A DNA stretch of 10,655 nucleotides, from positions 1 to 10,655 of the forward strand of contig CANKTR010000022.1 of the NCBI GenBank assembly GCA_947486475.1. Reading direction: 5' to 3'. A program made the position numbers and the translations under genes. Below are positions 5,505 through 10,655 of the stretch, in pieces. Each line of letters opens with the position of its first letter. Position 1 is the first letter of the stretch. The DNA is from Microbacteriaceae bacterium (GTDB lineage: Bacteria > Actinomycetota > Actinomycetes > Actinomycetales > Microbacteriaceae). The notes beneath the pieces were generated by a model. That model had not been told where the DNA came from, ran no database searches, and saw only the letters and a program-made list of their open reading frames with translations.

Positions 5505-6998
5505 TTAGTCGGTCGGCATGACGTCTATTGGCATGACGTCCATGGGTTCGGGAAGTTCGATAACGCCCTCGACCAACGTGATGACGGTCTGCCACCACAT
5601 GTCCACTCCGGTTAAGGCGACACCGGGGACAAGCCACACCGTGCCCGACTGATCCCACACCATCAGTAGCGCGGGTTTGGCGGAATCGATGGTGACCGTC
5701 TGGACCTCGAGTTCGGGCTCGCTGGGAAGCGGCATCGGTTCGACGGTCGGTTCGACGGTCGGTTCGACTCCGGGCTCTTCGGTCGGTTCGACACTCGGTT
5801 CTTCGCCGGGTTCGGCCGATTCGGTCGGTACCGGCTCGGTCGGGGTTTCGGATTCGGACGGAACGGGCTCTGTGTCGGTCGTTTCCGAAGGGTCAACCGT
5901 GTCGCCTTCCGCCGCGGAGACCGAGTCGTATTGCACTCCGCTCGAGCGAACCATCGGCGAACCGTTGTACAAGCCACTCGGGCCTGACCCGTACCAACGC
6001 CAGTCCGACAAGCGATCGACCGCGGCGGCGTCCGAGATCGTGTCGTACTCTCCGACATCAACCACCGAGACGGAATGCCCTTGAGCCCACGAGATTTCCC
6101 CGTTACCCGACCACGAGATGGACCATTCGACCGCGGTCGGCTGACCGTCAACGACGAGCGAAACGCTGGCGAAGGACGACCATTCATCGACCGAGACAAC
6201 GATGTCCGATTCGGTGAAGGAAACGTCCATCGCGGTGAAGAAATCAGCGGCCAGGGCGCGGGTTTCCGATCCGTCGGGGTTTTTCCCGGTCACGGCGGGT
6301 TCATATTCGAGACACTCCATGTACGCGTCGGACCCCTTTCCGACCTTTCTCTCCGCAAGGCATTCTTGCTCTGGATAGGCGGCAGGATTCGAGTACCACC
6401 ACGAACCGGTACCGGACCAGCTCACGCTAACCCCGGGGGACATTCCGTCTTCCGAGCCCACGAAATACGCGGGGTAGGCGGCGTCAAAATACTGTGATCG
6501 CTCGACGGGTCCGGCCACGCCAAAGTGTGCCGCTGCAGAAAGCGCCACCGACTCGGGACTTCCGGCCAGTTCGAGGCGATAGACGTGTCCGCGTCCGCCC
6601 GTCGTCGCCAGAGACTCCCCTGCGATGTACTCGTAGGACACGTACGGCATCGACATCATTTTCGCGTCACCCGATGATTCGGCGGCGGACATCGATGCGG
6701 GATTCGTCCCATCCGCCAGTTGGATGAGTGGCCCACCCACACCGGACAGGGAAGTCGAGAGCACGACGGTTGCGGCCGCTGCGGCAGCGACACCACCGCC
6801 GAGCGAGCGACGTGCGCCGGTCGAGGTCGTCAGCCACCAATCGCGAAGGGGATTGCCGGCGGCGGATCCATCGGGGGCTTGGGCTGTTCCCGAAAACGTC
6901 TTTCCCGAAGCGGGGTCGGACGAGCGAAGGCGGTCGTCCAGATTGTCGTGTTGTGTGTTCATGCTGTGTTTATGTCCCCTGGTGTCGAAATCTGTCAC
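5505..6998 (-). CDS. Single-pass membrane protein with large extracytoplasmic domain, candidate anti-sigma/sensor partner of the ECF factor
   Basis: A 497-residue protein from the GTG at 6998, or 485 from the ATG at 6962. Residues 1-65 are hydrophilic and presumably cytoplasmic. Residues 66-86 (SLGGGVAAAAAATVVLSTSL) are the only membrane span. Residues 95-365 form an exported domain rich in W, S, G and acidic residues, with WSGTGSWW (194-201) and WSISWSGNGEISW (292-304), and cysteines at 213 and 229. Residues 369-430 are a P/E/T/S stalk with VEPTVEPTVEP. Residues 431-480 form a short C-terminal domain, ending with DVMPIDVMPTD. The gene overlaps the stop of the ECF sigma gene by GTGA, so translation is coupled. 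Topology and coupling match membrane regulators of ECF sigma factors, but I see no recognisable zinc anti-sigma HxxxCxxC motif, so anti-sigma function is inference. It could instead be a sigma-regulated surface protein. Confidence 0.78.
   Translation of the reverse strand: MTDFDTRGHKHSMNTQHDNLDDRLRSSDPASGKTFSGTAQAPDGSAAGNPLRDWWLTTSTGARRSLGGGVAAAAAATVVLSTSLSGVGGPLIQLADGTNPASMSAAESSGDAKMMSMPYVSYEYIAGESLATTGGRGHVYRLELAGSPESVALSAAAHFGVAGPVERSQYFDAAYPAYFVGSEDGMSPGVSVSWSGTGSWWYSNPAAYPEQECLAERKVGKGSDAYMECLEYEPAVTGKNPDGSETRALAADFFTAMDVSFTESDIVVSVDEWSSFASVSLVVDGQPTAVEWSISWSGNGEISWAQGHSVSVVDVGEYDTISDAAAVDRLSDWRWYGSGPSGLYNGSPMVRSSGVQYDSVSAAEGDTVDPSETTDTEPVPSESETPTEPVPTESAEPGEEPSVEPTEEPGVEPTVEPTVEPMPLPSEPELEVQTVTIDSAKPALLMVWDQSGTVWLVPGVALTGVDMWWQTVITLVEGVIELPEPMDVMPIDVMPTD
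5736..5768 (-). repeat. 12-bp tandem repeat encoding VEPT units
   Basis: CGGTTCGACGGT occurs twice in tandem (5736-5759) and a partial third copy follows to 5768, encoding VEPTVEPTVEP. Degenerate versions continue towards 5830. The array encodes the extended stalk and could vary in copy number by slippage. Confidence 0.7.
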
Positions 6999-7474
6999 GA
7001 CGCGTTGTCGAGGGCTGCGCGCAATTGGGTTCGAGCGCGCGCGAGCCGGACGGACACCGCGTTCGCGGTAATCCCGAGAGAGGCCGCCACCTCGGTGACA
7101 CTGAGCCCATCGATCGCGGTCAGCGCCAAAACTTCACGAGATGTTGTCGAGAGTTCATCCCACGCGGCCGCCAGCGAGATGTCGGCGACAGCCAGTGTCT
7201 CGGCGGACGGCGCTGTGTCCGGGGCGAAAAGGGTCGCCAGCAAACGCGAGGCACGAGCGTTCTTGCGGCGGTGATTGGCAACGAGGTTGGTCGCGACGCG
7301 ATACAGCCACGGGAGTTCTTCGCCCACGCTCACGGTCGAGCCCTTCCGCCACGCGACACCGAACACCTCGGAGGCAAGGTCGTCCACATCGTTCGCCTCG
7401 ACGCGTCGATAGAGGAACTTCGTTATGGGGACGCGGTGTTGGTGGAAACGCGTGGAAAAATCGTCAGGGGACAA
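6995..7474 (-). CDS. ECF-type RNA polymerase sigma factor
   Basis: The protein has 159 residues, typical for group 4 sigma-70 factors. Region 2 spans about 10-72, with DVDDLASEVFGVAWRK (29-44) for core binding and -10 recognition and LPWLYRVATNLVANHRR (54-70). Region 4 spans about 107-155: LSTTSREVLALTAIDGLSVTEVAASLGITANAVSVRLARARTQL, containing the helix-turn-helix that reads the -35 element. Regions 1, 3 and any long C-terminal extension are absent, as expected for ECF factors. Translation starts at TTG 7474, supported by AAAGGAG (7480-7486) five nt upstream; no in-frame ATG is near. The stop overlaps the start of the downstream membrane-protein gene (GTGA). GGAAAG and CATTAT upstream could form an autoregulated promoter. 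Confidence 0.92.
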   Translation of the reverse strand: MSPDDFSTRFHQHRVPITKFLYRRVEANDVDDLASEVFGVAWRKGSTVSVGEELPWLYRVATNLVANHRRKNARASRLLATLFAPDTAPSAETLAVADISLAAAWDELSTTSREVLALTAIDGLSVTEVAASLGITANAVSVRLARARTQLRAALDNAS

Positions 7475-7479
7475 CAGAT

Positions 7480-7486
7480 CTCCTTT
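7480..7486 (-). promoter_or_regulatory. Ribosome binding site deciding the TTG start of the sigma gene
   Basis: On the minus strand AAAGGAG is followed by atctg (5 nt) and TTG. This is one of the best Shine-Dalgarno matches in the window and fixes a rare start codon. Confidence 0.7.
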
Positions 7487-7498
7487 GTGCTTAACCCG

Positions 7499-7527
7499 AT
7501 AATGTCACCAACCACGCAAATCTTTCC
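7499..7527 (-). promoter_or_regulatory. Possible promoter of the ECF sigma operon
   Basis: On the minus strand GGAAAG (7522-7527) is followed, after 17 nt, by CATTAT (7499-7504). GGAA is the usual core of ECF -35 elements, so autoregulation is possible. The -10 does not match a known ECF class, and this rests on one site. Confidence 0.28.
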
Positions 7528-7605
7528 AAATTTCTCTCCACACAAACCGAGTGCCGGTGCCGAGGTGCGGGCCGAGTCACGCGGTCGAGCCGCCATGTGC
7601 CTCGA

Positions 7606-7611
7606 TAAACT
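7606..7611 (+). promoter_or_regulatory. Candidate -10 box (TAAACT) of the LysE-type gene, leaderless
   Basis: GATAAACT is followed by caacgg (6 nt) and the GTG at 7618. There is no Shine-Dalgarno, so the spacing supports a leaderless message and this start. No consensus -35 box. Confidence 0.42.
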
Positions 7612-7617
7612 CAACGG

Positions 7618-8247
7618 GTGATCCCTGTTGAGAACATCCTCACCTTCATCGCCTTTGCGCTGGTGATCATCGCGATTCCCGGGCCGTCCGTCATGTTCGC
7701 CATTTCCCGGGCGCTCGTCCTCGGTCGCCGTGGGGCGATCCTGACCGTGGTGGGTAACGGCATCGGTGTTTTCGTTCAGGCGCTCGCCGTGTCCGTCGGG
7801 CTCGGGGTGATCATCGAATCAAACGATGTGCTCCTGACGGTCATCCGATTAGCGGGTGCTGCGTTCCTCATCTATCTCGGCGTCACGGCGATTCGAAATC
7901 GGCGGGCCGGCCTCGATCTGAGCGCCCCAGCCATCGTGCCAACCAGTCGACACCTGTTGCGCGAGTCCATCATCGTCGGGCTGTCCAACCCGAAAACCAT
8001 CGTGTTTTTCTCCGCGGCATTCCCCCAATTTGTCGTGTCGAACGGAACACCGATAGTGGTGCAGATGCTTCTGTTGAGTGTCATCTTCGTGGTGTTTGGC
8101 ATTTCGGGTGACGCGATCTACGCGTTGTCGGCCGGTGCCGCCCGAGACTGGTTTGCCAAATCGCCGGGCCGGGTGATCGCGATGAGGACCATCGGCGGAC
8201 TCGCCATGCTCACGCTCGGAATCGTGACCGCGCTCCTGCCGGAATAG
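7618..8247 (+). CDS. LysE/RhtB-family exporter (amino acid or related metabolite efflux)
   Basis: The 209-residue membrane protein has the usual length and layout of the LysE/RhtB superfamily. The first segment (about 6-30) carries the conserved IPGPSVMFAISRAL at 20-33, followed by GRRGAILTVVGNGIGVF (37-52). Further segments lie near 50-67, 72-93, 117-140, 146-172 and 188-207. NPKT at 124-127 is the second conserved family motif. Members export lysine, arginine, homoserine, threonine or related compounds by proton-driven antiport across the cytoplasmic membrane; the substrate cannot be assigned here. The GTG start lacks a Shine-Dalgarno but has a TAAACT box 6 nt upstream. It is divergent from the ECF sigma gene, with 143 bp between starts. 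No LysG-type regulator is adjacent. Confidence 0.9.
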   Translation: MIPVENILTFIAFALVIIAIPGPSVMFAISRALVLGRRGAILTVVGNGIGVFVQALAVSVGLGVIIESNDVLLTVIRLAGAAFLIYLGVTAIRNRRAGLDLSAPAIVPTSRHLLRESIIVGLSNPKTIVFFSAAFPQFVVSNGTPIVVQMLLLSVIFVVFGISGDAIYALSAGAARDWFAKSPGRVIAMRTIGGLAMLTLGIVTALLPE

Positions 8248-8279
8248 TGGACATCCCGACGATTCGAGACAATTCCGAG

Positions 8280-8285
8280 TAAACT
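8280..8285 (+). promoter_or_regulatory. Candidate -10 box (TAAACT) of the Lys/Ala-rich protein gene
   Basis: TAAACT in cgagtaaactgagaac would start transcription near 8292, giving a leader of about 56 nt. The same hexamer is used repeatedly in the window. The -35 region is not recognisable. Confidence 0.32.
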
Positions 8286-8332
8286 GAGAACGCCGAGCAA
8301 CACCGTCGGCACTCGCATTCGTTCAAACACGT

Positions 8333-8345
8333 AAGGATGTTCCTT
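8333..8345 (+). promoter_or_regulatory. Shine-Dalgarno inside a small inverted repeat
   Basis: AAGGA (8333-8337), the only ribosome-binding sequence before the ATG at 8348, is complementary to TCCTT (8341-8345) across a 3-nt loop. The SD-to-ATG gap is 10 nt. Pairing would hide the SD and could dampen translation. Confidence 0.4.
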
Positions 8346-8347
8346 CC

Positions 8348-8836
8348 ATGAGTTTCTTCAACAAGCTTTCCAAGATGGTGTCGCGTGCCGACAAGAAGGC
8401 CGATCAACTGGCCGACCAGGCTCGCGACCTCGCCGCTGACGCGGCGAAGCGTGCCGGCGATTTCGCCGAGGACGCGTCGCGCGAAGTCAACAAATTCGCA
8501 GCCGACGCCAAGCGCGAAGGCGCCAAGGTTGTCAAGTCCGCGACCAAAACCGCCAAGGCCGTGAGCAAGGATGTCAAGAGCAAGGCCTCCGCAGCAGCCA
8601 AAACCGCTGAGGCCCGCGCAAACAAAGCGGCAAAGACCATTGCCACCGAGGCCAAGGTTGTCGGCAAGACCGTGAAGTCGAGCGCAAACAAGGTTGCCGC
8701 TGGCGTCAAGGAAGCCCTCACCGGCGCACCGGACGCTACGTGGTCGGTCGCTCAGCTTCGGGCAGAAGCAAAGAACCGCGGAGTTGCCGGTTACTCGACG
8801 ATGTCCAAGCCTCAGTTGCTCAAGGCGCTGAAGTAG
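8348..8836 (+). CDS. Lys/Ala-rich helical protein with C-terminal Rho_N/SAP-like domain, possible nucleoid protein
   Basis: The protein has 162 residues. Residues 1-125 are almost entirely A, K, D, E, R, V and T in long amphipathic helix without proline, resembling histone H1-like tails and LEA/apolipoprotein-type helices. Charge shifts from acidic/mixed at 14-60 to strongly basic at 60-122 (KVVKSATKTAKAVSKDVKSK). Residues 131-162 (TWSVAQLRAEAKNRGVAG, then YSTMSKPQLLKALK) match the helix-extended-loop-helix of Rho_N/SAP domains, small nucleic-acid-binding modules. A basic tail plus this module suggests a DNA- or RNA-associated structural protein; this is inference from composition. The gene has its own candidate promoter and a strong terminator, so it is monocistronic. 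No signal peptide or membrane span. Confidence 0.82.
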   Translation: MSFFNKLSKMVSRADKKADQLADQARDLAADAAKRAGDFAEDASREVNKFAADAKREGAKVVKSATKTAKAVSKDVKSKASAAAKTAEARANKAAKTIATEAKVVGKTVKSSANKVAAGVKEALTGAPDATWSVAQLRAEAKNRGVAGYSTMSKPQLLKALK

Positions 8837-8850
8837 AAATCGTTGTTACG

Positions 8851-8883
8851 CGAAAGCCGGCCTTCGGGTCGGCTTTCGTCGTT
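8851..8883 (+). terminator. Strong Rho-independent terminator
   Basis: CGAAAGCCGGCC (8851-8862) pairs with GGTCGGCTTTCG (8867-8878): 12 pairs with one G-U, closed by a C(UUCG)G tetraloop, the most stable tetraloop class. tcgttttc follows. It sits 14 nt past the stop codon and between convergent genes, so it may act on both strands. Confidence 0.85.
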
Positions 8884-8891
8884 TTCGGGCG

Positions 8892-9077
8892 CTAATCCTC
8901 GGTGCTGTCCCGATCGACGTCATTGACCGTTGCGATGATCGCGATGAGGCTGAGCACCCACGACGCCCACAGTAACACCAGCTTCCAGTCACGTTTCCCT
9001 GTCATTGTGGCCTTCACCAGGCCGAAACCGGAAAACAGTGCACTGAGGAAACCGCCGTTCGTCAGCAACTTTTTCAT
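8892..9077 (-). CDS. Small membrane protein (61 aa), unknown function
   Basis: The open frame continues upstream to 9434, into the antisense of ilvD. The real start is fixed at ATG 9077 by GGAGGG six nt upstream. The peptide starts MKKLLTNGGFLSALFSGFGL and has a basic stretch TGKRDWK (26-32) and a clear membrane helix at about 33-51 (LVLLWASWVLSLIAIIATV), then an acidic tail NDVDRDSTED. A weaker hydrophobic segment lies at about 9-22, so a two-helix hairpin is possible. I recognise no family. It is divergent from ilvD (72 bp between starts) and convergent with the Lys/Ala-rich protein gene. Confidence 0.7.
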   Translation of the reverse strand: MKKLLTNGGFLSALFSGFGLVKATMTGKRDWKLVLLWASWVLSLIAIIATVNDVDRDSTED

Positions 9078-9137
9078 GACACTCCCTCCGCTTCCAACGA
9101 TAGTCCCGTTCGCTTTTCCTGCTTCCCCGTAACTTCG

Positions 9138-9143
9138 TAGGAT
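9138..9143 (+). promoter_or_regulatory. Candidate -10 box (TAGGAT) of ilvD, leaderless
   Basis: TAGGAT is followed by aggggt (6 nt) and the ATG at 9150, so transcription would begin at the start codon. GGGG one nt from the ATG is too close to act as a normal Shine-Dalgarno. An mRNA with this start has no leader and therefore no room for an attenuator upstream. Confidence 0.45.
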
Positions 9144-9149
9144 AGGGGT

Positions 9150-10655
9150 ATGACAGGAATCGATCGCAAGCCCCGTTCGCGCGTTGTCACCGACGGAATC
9201 GAAGCGACCACGTCGCGCGGGATGCTCCGTGCCGTTGGAATGGGCGATGGCGATTGGGACAAGCCCCAAATCGGAATCGCGAGTTCGTGGAACGAAATTA
9301 CACCGTGCAACCTGTCGCTCGGGCGACTCGCTCAGGCCGCGAAAGAAGGCGTCCATGCGGGTGGCGGTTACCCGCTCCAGTTCGGAACGATTTCGGTGTC
9401 GGACGGAATCTCGATGGGACACGAGGGCATGCACTTCTCACTCGTCTCGCGCGAAGTAATCGCCGATTCGGTCGAAACCGTCGTCCAAGCAGAGCGACTC
9501 GACGGAACGGTTCTCTTGGCAGGGTGTGACAAGTCGATTCCCGGCATGTTGATGGCGGCGGCACGGCTCAACCTTGCGAGCGCGTTCCTCTACGCCGGGT
9601 CCATCGCACCCGGCTGGGTCAAGTTGTCGGACGGCACCGAAAAAGACATCACCATCATCGACTCCTTCGAAGCCGTCGGTGCGGTCAAAGCGGGCAAGAT
9701 GAGCGTCGAAGACGCGCGCCGAATCGAGTGTGCGTTCGCCCCGGGCGAGGGCGCCTGCGGTGGAATGTATACGGCGAACACGATGGCGTCGGTCGCCGAA
9801 GCCCTCGGAATGAGCCTTCCCGGATCGGCGTCGCCCGCGTCCTACGACCGCCGCCGCGACAACTTCGCGCACCTCTCGGGCGAGGCCGTTGTCGGCATGC
9901 TCGACCGCGGGCACACCGCCCGTGACATTCTCACCACCAAAGCGTTTGAAAACGCGATCGCGATCGCGATGGCTTTGGGAGGCTCGACCAATGTCGTGCT
10001 CCACCTGCTCGCCATTGCGAACGAGGCAGAGGTGCCGTTGACGCTCGCCGACTTCAACAGAATTGGAGCGAAGGTTCCCCACCTCGGTGACCTCAAGCCC
10101 TTCGGCAAATACGTGATGAACGACGTGGACCGCCGCGGGGGTCTTCCCGTGTTGATGAAGGCTCTGGTTGACGCGGGACTCATGCACGGCGACGCGCTGA
10201 CAATCACCGGAAAGACAATGGCGGAAAACCTCGCCGAGATGAACCTCGACGCCTTGGACGGCGAAGTCCTTCGAACCCTCGACAACCCGATTCACGCAAC
10301 CGGCGGCATCACGATTTTGGACGGAACGTTTGCCCCGGAGGGTGCCGTCGTGAAAACCGCGGGATTCGACGCCGCGACGTTCGAGGGACCGGCGCGGGTG
10401 TTCGAACGCGAGCGCGCGGCGATGGACGCGCTGACCAACGGCGAGATCGTCGCCGGCGATGTCGTCGTGATTCGCTACGAAGGCCCCAAGGGTGGTCCGG
10501 GAATGCGCGAGATGCTTGCGGTAACCGCCGCAATCAAGGGCGCGGGACTCGGCAAAGATGTATTACTGTTGACGGACGGACGATTCTCAGGCGGCACAAC
10601 CGGACTGTGCATCGGCCACGTAGCTCCCGAAGCAGTGGACGCAGGTCCCATTGCC
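9150..10655 (+). CDS. ilvD: Dihydroxy-acid dehydratase (cut by right edge)
   Basis: 502 codons are present; the family is about 560-570, so roughly the last tenth is missing. The enzyme dehydrates 2,3-dihydroxyisovalerate and 2,3-dihydroxy-3-methylvalerate to the 2-oxo acids, the third common step of valine, leucine and isoleucine synthesis in the cytoplasm. The N-terminus has [20 protein letters not shown]. Candidate Fe-S ligands are Cys53 (EITPCN), Cys126 ([17 protein letters not shown]) and Cys203 ([14 protein letters not shown]). Lys128 in CDK is the metal-site lysine of the family. Gly-rich [14 protein letters not shown] and the active-site [16 protein letters not shown] (475-490) are intact. 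These motifs and the [10 protein letters not shown] form match actinobacterial IlvD. No frameshift is seen. ilvB, ilvN or ilvC may follow outside the window. Confidence 0.97.
   Translation, partial: MTGIDRKPRSRVVTDGIEATTSRGMLRAVGMGDGDWDKPQIGIASSWNEITPCNLSLGRLAQAAKEGVHAGGGYPLQFGTISVSDGISMGHEGMHFSLVSREVIADSVETVVQAERLDGTVLLAGCDKSIPGMLMAAARLNLASAFLYAGSIAPGWVKLSDGTEKDITIIDSFEAVGAVKAGKMSVEDARRIECAFAPGEGACGGMYTANTMASVAEALGMSLPGSASPASYDRRRDNFAHLSGEAVVGMLDRGHTARDILTTKAFENAIAIAMALGGSTNVVLHLLAIANEAEVPLTLADFNRIGAKVPHLGDLKPFGKYVMNDVDRRGGLPVLMKALVDAGLMHGDALTITGKTMAENLAEMNLDALDGEVLRTLDNPIHATGGITILDGTFAPEGAVVKTAGFDAATFEGPARVFERERAAMDALTNGEIVAGDVVVIRYEGPKGGPGMREMLAVTAAIKGAGLGKDVLLLTDGRFSGGTTGLCIGHVAPEAVDAGPIA

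Noticed and set aside
5677..6084. Plus-strand frame encoding S/G/T-rich repeats
   Set aside because: It is the complement of the P/E/T/S stalk of the membrane protein; the apparent repeats come from that coding repeat.
6728..7621. Plus-strand open frame of 297 codons
   Set aside because: It is antisense to the ECF sigma gene and the start of the membrane-protein gene, both of which have strong protein-level evidence.
9078..9149. Attenuator or riboswitch upstream of ilvD
   Set aside because: Only 72 bp separate the divergent starts, no leader peptide or branched-chain codon run is present, and the promoter geometry suggests no leader at all.
9078..9434. Upstream extension of the 61-residue membrane protein gene
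   Set aside because: The extension is antisense to ilvD and its promoter, while a strong GGAGGG precedes the ATG at 9077.
9438..10295. Minus-strand open frame of 285 codons
   Set aside because: It is antisense to ilvD, whose motifs are intact throughout. The translation is V/E/R-rich without any recognisable motif.

Overview
This window looks like chromosomal DNA of a Gram-positive actinobacterium, most likely close to Microbacteriaceae. The evidence is moderate-to-high GC coding bias, an ilvD of the actinobacterial type, a tRNA-Lys with encoded CCA, an ECF sigma factor, an LAXTG-type (class E sortase) surface protein, and many genes that appear to be leaderless, with a TAnnnT -10 box only 6-7 nt before the start codon. 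The genus cannot be fixed from sequence alone.

Layout. 1-153: 5' end of a serine-hydrolase (beta-lactamase-like) gene leaving the window to the left. 253-328: tRNA-Lys(CTT) with its own promoter. 383-1354 (-): secreted seven-bladed YVTN beta-propeller. 1516-2148 (-): TetR regulator, divergent from a small membrane protein (2293-2634, +). 2639-3391 (-): a second TetR regulator, divergent from a LAKTG-anchored surface protein (3540-4550, +). 4631-5389 (-): a third TetR regulator, convergent to the surface-protein gene and clearly a paralogue of the second. 5505-6998 and 6995-7474 (-): an ECF sigma factor translationally coupled to a single-pass membrane protein with a large extracytoplasmic part, a likely signalling pair. 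7618-8247 (+): LysE/RhtB-type exporter. 8348-8836 (+): Lys/Ala-rich protein with a Rho_N/SAP-like tail, ended by a strong terminator. 8892-9077 (-): 61-residue membrane protein. 9150-10655 (+): ilvD, cut by the right edge.

The most distinctive part is 2639-5389. Two TetR paralogues that align without gaps over their first ~75 residues flank one sortase-anchored surface protein. Inverted repeats lie in the control regions: 3461-3481 upstream of the surface gene and 5413-5431 upstream of the third TetR gene. This looks like a small self-contained cell-surface module under paired repressors. Its ligand and the function of the surface protein cannot be read from the sequence.

The second theme is transcript architecture. 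The partial hydrolase, all three TetR genes, the LysE-type gene and ilvD have a -10-like hexamer (often TAAACT) placed so that transcription would begin at or next to the start codon. The surface protein, sigma factor, Lys/Ala-rich protein, beta-propeller and 61-residue protein instead have recognisable Shine-Dalgarno sequences.
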